Below are positions 1 through 11,860 of a stretch of DNA of 64,000 nucleotides, piece after piece (the first letter of the stretch is position 1; each line of letters opens with the position of its first letter). This DNA comes from Lyophyllum atratum. Its lineage: Eukaryota; Basidiomycota; Agaricomycetes; Agaricales; Lyophyllaceae. The translations under genes were made by a program, and so were the position numbers. The notes beneath the pieces were generated by a model, which saw nothing but the letters and a program-made list of their open reading frames with translations, did not search any database and was not told where the DNA came from. The DNA lies in assembly GCA_014905825.1 (NCBI GenBank), contig JACGCN010000035.1, positions 248,001 through 312,000 on the forward strand, written 5' to 3'.

Positions 1-736
1 TGGTCATTTTGCATCTGTGCTAAAGGACGTGGCACATATCCTTTGGGGACAACGGGGCATATCGGATTCTCCGGTGACCCGACAGGCACTGAACGTAGCT
101 TGATTAGAGATGTAAAGTTACTGGACGGCCATTACGCACGTCCAATTACTTTGAAGGACGCAGAACGTTCTTGTTGAACCCTGGTAGTCATGCTCTTCAA
201 CACCTTACAAGTGAGAGTATCGTCGGTGGACGCGGGAGAGACAGTGAAGCTGGTTGAATACTTCAGCAAGCTAGAAAGACTGAAACATCAACACGTACCC
301 GACGCAGCCAGTGAGGTTTGAACATTTGGATCGGCACGCCGCCACCCCGTTCTCTGTGGTAGTAGACTGACCGTTATCTGAATAGTAGTATCCCTCTTCT
401 GCCTAGAGGAAAATGACTAGGATGCATGCGAAAACGTTGGAGATACATACTGTGTACTTTAGTGCGTCACATGAACAGCCTTCGGTACTAATGCAAGTGT
501 AAGTCGTTGCCAGAACGGCGAACCTACAACCCACTTTATCTTATAACCTAGATAGCAGGTTAGCTACCAAGTGAGATTGTCAAATTATGGGAGAAGTACA
601 CAGTGACGAGCACCCGAGGAATCCACAGGCTTTGGCGCCGTCCTTAAACAGCCCTCGACAGCTAGAGGAACATGTGAGAATCCAACATCCTTCTAATGTT
701 TTGACTTACCTGTCATCGTAAACTTTCTCCCCTCCC
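1..736. other. intergenic, nothing recognised
   Basis: No reading frame with recognisable domains or exon structure was seen on either strand. The stretch lies downstream of the minus-strand LysM gene and may hold its 3' UTR. The very edge could belong to a gene outside the window. Confidence 0.4.
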
Positions 737-2529
737 TCAGAGCAATGGGATGACCAATGATTGCCTAAATTCCGTGAGCAGAATTACAAAACTTGAATAA
801 TGTAGCGCACCTAGAGCGGCACAAGAGGAGGAGTAGTACATATACGCAGAGCACTTGGGCTCAGGCTTCCCGCCTTCGCGATCCCAGAAAGTGATGTCCA
901 AGTAGTCCAGCAGTTCGCCTGCTTGTTGGCGACTCTTCTTTTCCATTTCTCCCATCATTGTTGCAAACGATGCGATGGCGAGAAGGCCTATAAGACCTAA
1001 GATGAGCAAAGGAATAATACCTAGGAAAGGACCGATTAGCTGCCGAAATGACTATTATACGTCTGTCCCTACGTTTCTGAGGATGACCAAGTTCCCGTTT
1101 TACTTGATTCCCAGTGATGGATGCCTCTGTGGTTGCTTGCTGGGCCTGTCCAACAGCGCTCATGTATTCATCCTCGCTGATTTTCCCGTCCCCTGATATC
1201 AAGTAAAATTTGCTACAAGTTGAATCGGCAAAAACCATACCATTTGTGTCGGATGAAGTCATGATGTGTTGAGCGAATTGTTCAGCATCGTTGATGCCCG
1301 TCACGCCGCGTGCGGAGGAGGGACTAACTGCAATCAAGGTGCGCAACTCATCGATGTCGAGTACCCCATCACCGTTGATATCGGCCTTTGAGAATGTAGA
1401 CTTGTGCGAAGAAGTATCTGCGAAAATATCGAGTCAGCGTCAATGATGGCAGGATACGAAAGAGCGAAACTACCGACGTTGGAATATAAGGTCTCCAGCG
1501 AATGTGTTTCGTGGATCATTTGAATTCAGATAAGCGGCGACCGGTGACTGAGGGATGTTATCACCTGGCGAGAATACGGGGTATGTGTCCCGTGGGGTAT
1601 AAGTCGGGGTAGAGTCGTCTGGGGCTATTTCATCCGGGGGTGCTACGCAAAGTGTTTGATCGGCCGCAAGGTCAGCACAAGAGAGTCCTGGATTCAGAGT
1701 GTCGAGTTGACCGCTTTGAAGAGAAAAATCCCCTTCAATCTTAGCACACCAGTCTCCGCTCTGAACCTAAGATTCGCGCCACGGTGATAAGTAACATATG
1801 TCAGGACTGATTCCCGGTCCCTCACCTTGTAAATGTTCCCGCATGCCGGAAGAACGCAAGCAATGTCGCCGGCTTGCAGATTTTCACACACAAGATTTCC
1901 ATTCATCGACGTAAACTGTGATAGTTGAATACCGTGTGCTACAGCAAGGCTGTAGCATGTATCGCCCTCCGTGATGGCTATTTTACCTTGGCACGCGATG
2001 GTGGGATAAGGGTCGGCTGGAAGGCTAATCGGGGGAGGTTCTGTCGAAGGGGGTGCAGGATCGGCGACAGGGGGCGCGATGCAAAGTCGTTGCCCAGCAA
2101 AGATCTCTCCACACGTAAATCCAGGGTTGAGCGACAACAAGTCGGCCTCAGCGATGTTTTGCTCATCCTCGATCTTCGCACACCAGTCACCAGACGCAAC
2201 GACATACGTTTTCGAGCACGGAAGAGCAAGGCAAAGACCCTGACCCACCGCGAGCGTGGCGCAGTCCAGCGAAGGGTTCAGTGCGGCGAGTTGCGCTTGA
2301 GTGATTCCTGCAGAGTCCGCGATCGCGAAGCAGCCATCTCCAGACACGACGGTATATAGTGTACCACAGTCTGACTGCAGCTTTGACACCTGCAGCGAAT
2401 GTGATGCCGCATGAACTGGGCAGAGATGTTAATCGGACGGATAGAATCAGAAGTTCGAAAATATGCACCAGTGAGCACCAGACCGCCGACGACCAAAAAA
2501 TGTTTCGCCAGTGTGACGACAAGAGCCAT
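737..2529 (-). CDS. LysM x4 - EF-hand x2 - transmembrane protein
   Basis: Predicted cell-surface chitin/peptidoglycan-type glycan binder. The start at 2529 gives a hydrophobic leader (MALVVTLAKHFLVVGGL), followed by an intron. The main exon (about 2390-1797) carries three LysM units, each opening with Cys and containing GD.C, NP or NG and a closing G..LC or G.IAC. A fourth LysM (VQSGDWCAKIEGD) follows a short intron at about 1797-1750. Two canonical EF-hand loops come next, DINGDGVLDIDE (about 1390-1355) and DTNGDGKISEDE, the second interrupted by an intron (about 1245-1197). After another intron comes a membrane helix (about 1035-960; IIPLLILGLIGLLAIASFA) and a charged tail. The last exon is uncertain: the frame can run to 737 or splice shortly before it. 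LysM domains bind chitin oligomers; Ca2+ binding by the EF-hands is inferred from the complete D/N/D/D/E ligands. It is divergent to the chitinase at 3930. Exon edges are approximate. Confidence 0.8.
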
Positions 2530-2639
2530 ATGAGTTTGTGGACAATTATTCGATAGGAAGCCGGAGTCCGAACTGGAGTCGCTGTCATTTTATGATTTAT
2601 CGGGAGGCACCAAAAACATCCACCAACTTGTAATTCCCA

Positions 2640-2960
2640 ACTTAGGCTTCTGACCAGTGCTTTCATCGTAGGGCAAGGGGACTTCGTTTCTCCGACGGAT
2701 CAGTCACCAATCTAGGGCAGAGGTTCTTCTTCCAGGCGAATCTGTTGTGCATGCGTAAGTTAACATGGGCATCGGTGGCAAACGGCTCGAATGGGACCAG
2801 TACCTCCGACGCGTAGGTACCTGACGCGTGCTATGATACATAGAAGTTCTTCAACATCAGAATGGCCTCCCGACGATCGCCGTGAGTTGTGCTGGGCAAC
2901 CTGCTTCGAGGGAGTCTTGGCTACATCGCGGACTGGCCTGACCAATTGTTAGCCTTTGAC
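2640..2960 (+). repeat. direct duplication, copy 1
   Basis: It aligns by eye with 3480-3800. Shared landmarks are AGGGCA..., ACTTCGTTTC, GACGGAT...TCACC, a later CTTCAACA and CTCCCGACGA.C..CGTGA. It is diverged with small indels, so the duplication is old. Confidence 0.5.
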
Positions 2961-3479
2961 TAGCCTTCAAATTGCTGCCTTGTCGCCAACCTCCTCTCAG
3001 GCCGAATGTTGTTTGTTCAAACTGCTGATACGGATAGGATAGAACAAATCAAAACATCATGTGGCACGGCACACAGCAGGCATGACGCACAAGTTCCTAT
3101 TTTTAGAGTTCCGTAGATCGCCGACGCTTCGCCAAGGTCAACCAGAGCAGACCAGAGCCAAGCACAGTTATTGTCCTCCAGCTCAGCGTTCAACTGTCTT
3201 CCAACCTCCAAACATGTGGTTAGCGCTACTTTCAATTTGGCCCTCTCCCACAACCTCCGAGGTCGACCGAGCTCTTGGCTGCTCTCAACCGCCTCCTGCT
3301 CCGCCTATCAGCAAAACATAATCTTCTTTGTGACCTTTGGGCGGTCTTCAAGGTCAACTATCCAAGAATCTGCAAAATGAATGGTATTTGAACTCGTTAC
3401 TTCGTGATTCGCTCAATCCGTGTAACAGCTTTTGGGAAGTGACGGATCTACTTTCAAGTCATCGCCAACTCATCACTTC

Positions 3480-3800
3480 TACGCCTTGTCCCATCTGTTA
3501 GGGCAGATTTCGTTTCGCGACGGATTCATCACCGGTCTATGATGAAAGTTCTTTGCGCCTAATTCTATGACTTGTGTTACAATGGCCATGCCCCATCATC
3601 ATCCGAAGATACTTAGCTTCACCAGGGTCCCCGGTCAACTTCAACACCAACCCAGACAGGCCGCTCTAGATCCAGGTTCAGGTTCTTCATCATAAATGGC
3701 ACCTGAGACTCCCGACGACCTCCGTGAAGTGTATTGCAGTGTATTGCATGGCACCCTGCTTCTGGATGGTCTTGGCCGTCTCCTGACCCTGCATGACCAT
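3480..3800 (+). repeat. direct duplication, copy 2
   Basis: Partner of 2640-2960, about 840 bp away in the same orientation. It lies just upstream of the chitinase start. It could be a segmental duplication of a promoter or of a lost exon; no protein-level conservation was recognised. Confidence 0.5.
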
Positions 3801-3929
3801 GTGCTTCAGGTCCTCGTAGTGTTCGACCACCGTCGCATCCCGCTGCCACCAATACAGCGAAAGAGCAATACATTTATACAATGCGACAGTCCAGGATTTG
3901 CAGCCCAACCCCACCAAGAAAGTGTGTAG

Positions 3930-6872
3930 ATGAAGCCCTGTCTTCTGCTTTCTGCCTTCGCGGGGATCCCCCTGCTGGCCATTGCGTCGAATCACATCCA
4001 GTTTTCGCACTATGGCAAGCGAGCAGATTGCAGATATATATCTGTCGCTTCTGGGGATGGATGTGCAAGTCTTGCGACTAAATGCGGCGTCACAGCAGCG
4101 GAGTTCACGTCCTTCAACCCGCAATTGTCTTGCTCGACTCTACAGGTGGACCAGGTAATTGAATCAAATACTCATTCCAACTCCATACTCATAAACCTGT
4201 AGTGGGTCTGCTGCAGTTCGGGAACGCTGCCATCCAAGTGATTCACGCCGCACAACGGTGCCATTCTTCATAGGCAGCGATCACTAATTTTCTGCCAACA
4301 GGCGCCCTTCGCCGAAGCCCGACGGCTCATGCTTCGCCGTGGACGTCGTCGACGGCTCCGATTGTTCTCAATTTTCCGTCAAATATGATGTCTCGCTGAC
4401 CGAAATCGATACTTGGAACCAGCAGACCTGGCGGTATGTCGTGACCTCTGCACCTCTTCCTGCACTCCTTAGGCATCACGCAGATGGACTGGCTGTTCTG
4501 GTCTCCAACCTGGCATGAAGATTTGCATGTCGGCGGGTACATCCCCCCTTCCTGCACAGAACAGCAGTGAGATGCATGATTCGTCCTAAAACTGAACATA
4601 TACTGATGTGGTTTGCCCCCTTAAAGCGATCCCGTGTGGACTTGAGAGTGTGGGCAACAAAGAATGCCCGCTCAGAGCGTGCTGTGGGAAGTAAGCTTAA
4701 CGATAATTCCGTGGAAATCTTGGAAGATTCATGCTCACGGATGCGTTCAATAGATGGGGCTACTGCGGTCTGACGTCAGGGAATTCAGATATCTCACGCT
4801 TTTAGATTTGCTGAGACGTTTACTAGTGACGACTTCTGCGAGACCAGCAACGGCGCACCCGGAACTGGCTGCCAATCTCACTGCGAGAAGATCAGTGAAT
4901 TCGATAACGTTGGACTTAGCACTGGTAAGTGTTTCTCTGCAAAGTACGAGGTCGGGAGACCTAATGCGCCCGAATTCAGCCAATCCCGGTCGCAACATCA
5001 TCGGGTACTACAGCAACTGTACGCGTCTACCTCTAATCATGACCCATTCTTTTCCCATTGTTTACATGTATAGTTTAGGGTCTGCCCACCGTTCTTGCAG
5101 TGGTGTTCCCAATACCGTCCTTCCCGCCGTGCGACCGAGCGAATTAGATGCAAACTCGTTCACACACATCGTCTATTCATTTGCATCAGTTTCGCGCGGA
5201 GACTTCAGGCTGATAGAAACGCAGGATGATGACAAAGACCTTATTGCTGAGCTCCAGGCGCTGAAACAGATCAATCCCAACCTTAAAACGATGTGGGCCG
5301 TCGGTGGTTGGGCTTTCAATGTAAGCTTTATTCGTCCTGTATTTTAGTCTCGCAGTAGGCTCAGGCTTTACTAGGATCCTCCCACCCAAGATATATTTTC
5401 TTTGGCGGTTCGCACGTCCTCCAGCCGAACAACATTCGTCAACAATATCATCAGCGGGTTGGCTTCCTACGGTTTCGACGGCATCGACATTGTACGTTCG
5501 TTCTTTATGGATCACAACGCTTGAACATGACTGGACTCTTACGCAGGACTGGGGTACGTCCTTCGTGTTCTGCCCTTGACTACATGCACTGATGACGGTT
5601 GCCACAGAATATCCGGGAACCGAACGGGGTGGCATCGAGGCTGACGGCCAAAACTTCCTTGCTTTGTTACAGGAACTCTACGCCGCGACTTCAAGTAGAG
5701 GTCTTCAGATCAGTTTTACCGTCCCTGCGTCTTTCTGGTGCGCTTAAACTTGACTGCACTGAATACATACTCACATCACCGCTTTAGGTACTTGCAACAG
5801 TTCCCAATAGTCGAAATGCAAGATTATACGAACTGGATTAACCTGATGACATACGTGAGCATCATAAGACTATATAAGAATCTGGCGGCGCTAAAATACC
5901 ACCTAGGACATTCACGGAAGGTTTGCAGGCCATAACCTACAGATTTGTCTATTTTATTGACGCTATGCGCAGCTGGGACATCAAATTCGGCACCGGCGTT
6001 CTTCCTCACACCGCCATCCCAGAGATCAACGCAGCAGTAAACATGCTTCTCAAAGCCGGTGTCAACATCGGCAAAATCAACCTCGGCATTGGCTTTTACG
6101 GTCGCTCGTTCACCCTCTCCGATCCTGGCTGTAAAGTTGCTGGATGCCCCTTCACTGGAGGCGGGACCGTGGGGCCATGTACAGGTAAGTCTGCCATGAT
6201 AGCCTCCGCAAACATTTGCCAATGGTGCGCTAGGCGGAGAAGGGTTCCTATCGTACGGAGAGATAGACTATCTCATTCAATCTAAAGGCCTTAAACCGAC
6301 ATACAACTCTACCAGCAAGACTATGACTTTGGGTGAGTTTCCACGTTATGTTCCATGACTCAAGAGGCTGATCAGATGGGGTTTCCAGTCTACGACGACC
6401 AGTGGATTGGGTATGTATCGTATTATCATTATGCAGGATATCATGGTGCTAACTGGCAATTTCGGAGCGTAGGTACGAGGACGCTTCAACATTGGCCACA
6501 AAACTGGAGTACGTTCTGAAGCGTACGATGCCCGGCGTCCTCATTTGGGCTGTCGATCTGGATAAAAACAATCAATTATTAAGCGCGGCAAGTACAAATC
6601 GTAGTGATGATACTGAGCACGTCTTATAACAACGTCATCTACAGGTCGTCGGTCACTCCCTGATTCCCGTGAAATCCGCAACGGATTGCCCCGCTGATGG
6701 CATATGGAAGACGACAAGAGCCGGCCAGACAGCGAACGTGCCGTGCTTCTCCTCCAGCGATAATCCACATCGCAGCCGGCGGTGTATTGGGCCAAATTGG
6801 GCAGATGAAGGTCAATCGTTCTGTGGAGCGAGCCAGATGATGCTGGCTGCATTTGGTCACTGTGGGTTGTAG
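3930..6872 (+). CDS. LysM-CBM18-GH18 chitinase (killer-toxin-like subgroup)
   Basis: Secreted endo-type chitinase of the fungal subgroup with LysM and CBM18 modules. The start at 3930 gives a clear signal peptide (MKPCLLLSAFAGIPLLAIAS). A LysM (RYISVASGDGCASLA...) is followed, after short introns, by a second LysM-like unit (CFAVDVVDGSDCSQFSVKYD, about 4340-4550). The CBM18 knot (CCGKWGYCGLTDDFCE) lies at about 4625-4880, spread over three exons. GH18 begins at IIGYYSNW (about 5000), includes MWAVGGWAFN (about 5300), and has the catalytic DGIDIDWEYP split across introns at about 5480-5620. It continues to the barrel end GVLIWAVDLD (about 6535-6570). A C-terminal Cys module (RRCIGPNWADEGQSFC) ends at stop 6870-6872. 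About 15 exons. One oddity is that the usual M.YD.HG.WD motif reads MTY...DAMRSWD around an unclear splice site near 5850-5970. It lies head-to-head with the LysM-EF-hand gene. Confidence 0.85.
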
Positions 6873-7156
6873 ATGGTAGAATAAGTAGTACTGGTCTTCA
6901 TACCATGTACTTAGTACATATGCAGGACCGACACAAATTGAGTACTTGCAGGATTGAGGTCAGAGGACATCATAGTTCCAACTTGTCTATAGATTAGTAC
7001 ATGCAGTAAGATCACTTGAGCATAGGGATATGGAAGGCTGTGAGTGACAAGTCTAGCTTTGCCAGCGCCGAGCAAAGTTCCAGTATCCTGTCTATACATT
7101 GTTCAAGCGACCCATACTTGGTAGGTAGATACAAAGCAAGCATTGGGACTTCAACG

Positions 7157-8981
7157 TCACGACAAGCCCTCCCACGCCGCCAGTCCCGCAAAGAACACTC
7201 CAAGCGAAACAAGCGAGGCGCTATACACCGCCGCCGGTGCACCGACACGTGGTAGAATTGGTGGAGTCTGCAGCAGGGCGAGACTAAGCTGAATGAGGAC
7301 ACAAAGCGGCACAGCGACCCCCAAAGCAACATTAGATCGGTCTGCAAACGCTCGGGGATTTGACGAGTATCGAGAGGTGACGGTAGTTGCGAGAGTAGAG
7401 CGAAGATAGGCCTGGGAAAGGAGGAGGTATATGCCGAGGGTGAGAAGCATGATGTTCATGCGTTGAAGGCAGGACAGGAACACCGGTATGTGCTGTTCGA
7501 AGCATAGTCAGTTCACATTTGGAGAGAGGAGGGAAGGCAAGGAAGTTGGAACGTACAATGATAGGCACACCATACGCCTCCTCTAACTCCTCCCGAGCAC
7601 GTATCGCAATGAGCGCCTCCAGCTCATCCTCCACCTGCATCTTGATCGCACTCCCATTTTCTCCATCCCTCCTACCATTAAGCAACGGCTCCCGCTCTCC
7701 CGCATCCTCCATGTCCTCCTCGCTGAATGTCCGTTGCGTGAACAGACCAGGCTCCACCACCCCTTCGAGCAACCCAACAACGCCCTGCCCGTTAGCAGAC
7801 GCCTTATCCCGTGCTCGTGGCGTCTGCGGGCTCCTAGAACCCGACCCCGACCCCGACCCCGACCCCGACACACCGATCGGGCCCAACGGCCGCGCTTCGG
7901 GCTTTGGTCCTCCATTCCCCACATTCGCCTCGGCCTCTATGTCAACATCTGTGTCGGGCTCGGCCGATGCGGAGCGGCGCACGGAGACCATGACATCGCG
8001 GTAAAGTGCACGGGCGGCGTAGCCCTGCGCCACGGCAACGACGGCTTCGGCGGCGGCCCATCCGAGGGCAAGCCACCATACGCGACGGAAGGCGGCGTCA
8101 TGCGTTTTTGGGTGCGGTGGGGCGTATCGGGCGATGAGCAAGATGGGGAGGGCTGATTGTTGGAGGGCGAGGGAGAGGACGGTATGGATGGCTGTGGAAA
8201 CTGCAGCAGGGACCGAGGAAGGGGAGTTGGAGAAGAGGTAGGTGGTGATGGTGGCTAGGGGTTCGCGGAGGAGGTGAGCTAGCGAGAATAATGCAGCTGA
8301 GGTGAGAAGTTCTGGAACGGGGTGGGGGAGGTACGGCACTGATGGGTATGGCCAAGGCTGTTTTAGAGGATATACGAAAGTGGGAAGTGCGGCGAGGAGT
8401 GCGAAGAATAGAAGAGATGTTATGGGCGTCAAAGTGTATAGGGCCATCAACCGATAGTAGGAGCCTATGGACATGTTAGACTGGACGACTTAGACAGATA
8501 TTACATACGTACCTCTGTATAGCCCACGCTCCTCCAGCTCCTCGTCCAGCTCCCATTCCTCTTCCTCCGAATCTGGTTCGTCATCATCACCGTGCATGGG
8601 GATACCACCCGTATACCGCGACGTCCGTACATCTTCGTCAGACGAGAATTCCATCATAATACGATCCTCTGGTACAACGTTCAAAACCGTACCGCTGTCC
8701 GAGCGGCGAAGACGCTCCGGACTCGCTGTGACACTGCCTCGAGGCGACCTAAAGGCGTCTGGGGAAGTCGAGCCGTAATCGTTCTGGCGGGGGCTTGAGT
8801 ATGGCCCTGGAGAGCCACTGTACAACGATGAGCGCTGTGGCGAATTCGAGTGAGAAACCAAGCACGAGACGCTGCGCCCGTCATTGGATTTGGAATTCGA
8901 GCTTGGTGGTGGCTCGTGCCGGCTTTGGTGATCGGCAGCCAAGGCGGAGCTGAGTACAACGTTCATTTCAAATCGACGCAC
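7157..8981 (-). CDS. multipass membrane protein, function unknown
   Basis: Three exons (about 8981-8514, 8465-7554 and 7492-7157) give a protein of about 570 residues. The first about 150 residues are hydrophilic, Ser/Pro-rich and acidic (SEEEEWELDEELEERG). After the first intron follow about four hydrophobic helices, beginning LYTLTPITSLLFFALLAAL. A long polar loop contains an (SG)n run and an acidic stretch (FSEEDMEDAGEREPLL), and after the second intron come two to three more helices. Both introns have clean GT...AG ends and restore frame. The topology suggests a polytopic endomembrane or vacuolar protein. I do not recognise the family and assign no function. The (SG)n loop is encoded by a CCCGAC-type repeat near 7840-7872. 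Confidence 0.75.
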
Positions 8982-9361
8982 TTGCAGTTCTGTTATTCAC
9001 GTCCGTTGTCGTTTCGTTTGTTCTATTGGAGGTTTCAGAGAGAGAGAGAGGATATGTCTGAGCCCCTCAACAATGGGCCTGGACCTGGTGCTCGGTCGGG
9101 AATTAGGGGCAGTGGAGGTAAAGGGACCTTCCATGCTCCGCCTTCTGAGAACCTACTAGGGCGCTTGCGGAGGCAGTTCTAACAACAGCTTCAGGCCTGG
9201 AATCCGAAGGAGGTCTCGTGGCTGCAAAGACGACATAGAAGTCATAGCTAGGTCATGTTTGGATCATATGTTGGCCGTGGCGCCATTGCTGTAGCCTGTT
9301 CCCAGGTAAGTGCCCTCGGCAGGACCCCAAGGAGACTCTTTCTTATTTTGCAAGTAAGGAT

Positions 9362-9405
9362 AGGATTTTCCTCTGACTCCACAAGGATTTTCCTCTGACT
9401 CCACA
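9362..9405 (+). repeat. 22-bp perfect tandem duplication
   Basis: The unit AGGATTTTCCTCTGACTCC plus ACA occurs twice back to back (9362-9383 and 9384-9405) without mismatch. No coding context. Confidence 0.9.
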
Positions 9406-11239
9406 GGCACTGTAAGCTGTCTACGACCGCATGCGCACTTGGCGATACGAGCAAACACGCCGCCTTTCCTGTTCTTAGTCAAAAATGTCTGTCCCACAAC
9501 TTGCTCTGCATCACATCTCTTGCACCCATCGCCCATGCGTTACATAGATCGAAGGAGAATGTTCTCCACCACTACCTTACACAATGTATCCAGGCCAAAA
9601 AGCGAACTGGCCCAGCATATCATTTCCTCTTTGCAAATCGCCGCGAAAGCCCAAAGTGCCTGTCATGGACGATACAACAGAGGACCGTACGATTAGAACA
9701 GAAACGAGGCATCACCCTTCAAAATGGCAGCCTTATCCCTGCGCCACATAGGGCGAGGGGTACATAGTGCGCTATCATGTCGATTCACGTGGGGTCGCTG
9801 ATGAAGTGGAACACCTGGGATCGCGATTGGGCGTCGCGTCAACTTGAACGACTCGCAGATCCTCGAGGAACCACAGTGCGACCGGCGGAGTACGAGTGAG
9901 TGGCAGATTACAACTCGCCGGCGAATCAGGATACCGTTACTGACGGCTTGCACACACAGAAGTCGCGGATGTCGATAGATGTTCGTACTAACGGCTCTGT
10001 AATCGACGTGGTGCTGGACGAAGTAGCTACTGCATTCATGCACGACAGAGATGCTCCACTCTGCGGACTCAGGCTCAACACTCAACCTGCATGACTAGTA
10101 GCTCGGAGTGAGATGGCAGAACAAGTGCAAAGGTGGATGCAAGTGTCAAGTAGATGAGCAGAACCCATGCGCCCCGCAACCGTACCGGCGTCCCATGTTC
10201 TAGGATGTTACCTCAAACGAGCCTACGTCAAACTGTATCTATTGGGGAGGCTACAGTTGAGGACAGTCAAAGGCATCCAAAAAAATTGGACGATTTTTTA
10301 TGCCTTCGGAATTGTTCGGGATAGAAAGCAGCTTCAAAACGCTATCGATTGATGCTGGTATCATGAAATTTGAACGAGCCGTTCTTCCTAAAAAGGCTGT
10401 TTACTTCGCCAAGGGGCCAAAAATATTGGCCACCCCCGAAAAAAATAGATAAATTCCCGAAAAAAGTGCCAATCGCTTCCTTTTGATTTACTGAACCATT
10501 TCCGAGAGTATCAGACAAATCTATCGAGCCCTTGTGCCGCAAAAAATCATTAAGTCTGGCACTGATGTCAACAAAATACTGCAAAATACTGCTTTGGGCA
10601 ACCAGAATGCCCATACTAAACTTGTCGATTGAGTTTCCCTCATCTCACTACATACTTGCTGCCACCTTTTGCAATTTTTTTCTAACATCCTGTTTATTGA
10701 TCTGCGGGTGAAGCCCGTGTCCTCTTGCCATTATTCTTGTCGTAAAATAACAAGGCCGCCGTCTTTCAAAGAAACAAAAACAAAACCTCTCTGGCCTTCA
10801 AATTAAATCCCCGGCCTCCCCAACGTCCCAGTGAAATGGTGAGGTGTCCATATTTCGCAAGAGACGCTAGTATTAGAGGTGCCAGTGGTGTAAATACCGC
10901 CATCCACAAGCTGACAAAAAACCTCCCGGAAGGCTAGATGGGACATGGTCAGGTAACTTGATGCATGCCCTGCCGAAGTTATTCACTCGTTCATCAATCA
11001 ATCACGGCATTGAATGAGCGTGAATGAGATAGGGTCGACCGGGAAGGCGGCAAGGCGGCACACTGGCTATGCGACGACAGGAACAGGTCGCTCTCTGTCA
11101 CAGTCGGCGATGATGGCGCTGAAAATTAGCGCAAGAAACCCCAAAAGGGGTACACACAATTCAATTTTTTCGCCTCAAAATATTGGCCAACCCGAAACCT
11201 CGTGGGAAAAACTTCGGAGGTGGTTTTTTGGACGCTTTC

Positions 11240-11265
11240 AAGGGTTTATGCATGGTTGTGCTGGG
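11240..11265 (+). repeat. dispersed 26-bp repeat, copy 1
   Basis: Identical, in reverse complement, to 22158-22183 (core GGGTTTATGCATGGTTGTGC). The sequences diverge on both sides. It is probably a remnant of the same repeat family whose other copy flanks the LTR retrotransposon. Confidence 0.7.
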
Positions 11266-11794
11266 TATATTACAAAGCAAAAGAAGGAAAAGAAAGGAGA
11301 AGGGGAGAGAATCCGGAAATCTCGTCAGATTTCCGATTTTTTTCTCTCAGAAGTGGGTAGGACCGTCGCCTGTATTATATGACCCGCGCAGCATCAGAGA
11401 AACGCGATTTGTGCATCCAGAATGCGGGCGCAAACGACGAGTTTTGGAGATGATCGAGAATTCGAAGTCCGACACGTCAGAGTCGCGTCGCACGCACCGT
11501 GCACGCGACGCGTTGACCATTGTTTTTCTCGATGAGAATGAGATGAGAAGCCTTTGGAACTTCAGTGCGCATTCCATAGACTCAAACCTTTTGTGTAATC
11601 AAATCTGGGCATTAATTGTGCACAAGTTCAGGCTGGGAAGGGCTGAGAAGATTTCAAGAAGGTCTCCACTGAATAGCATCCATTTTGCAACAGCAAAGCA
11701 CTGAATTTCCACCAGCTCAGAGATATGGCATCCAATAAGGAGTAGCTTATGTAGTTCTTTTTTGGGGGGGAGGGGAAGGTCCACAGAAGGCAGA

Positions 11795-11860
11795 GATAGC
11801 CCGTTGGCAGATAACATAGGGCTGTGGCAGATAACTTTTCAGGGTGGCAGATAACTCTTG
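11795..11860 (+). repeat. three GGCAGATAAC copies
   Basis: TGGCAGATAAC occurs three times in about 60 bp, each followed by different sequence. The same word forms the arms of the hairpin at 22124-22155, suggesting a shared terminal motif of an old mobile element. Confidence 0.6.

Larger units (their letters stand above)
2530..3929. other. shared upstream region of divergent LysM gene and chitinase
   Basis: A 1.4-kb bidirectional promoter interval. No convincing coding sequence was found, but two diverged copies of a roughly 320-bp block lie in the same orientation (about 2640-2960 and 3480-3800). Confidence 0.5.
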
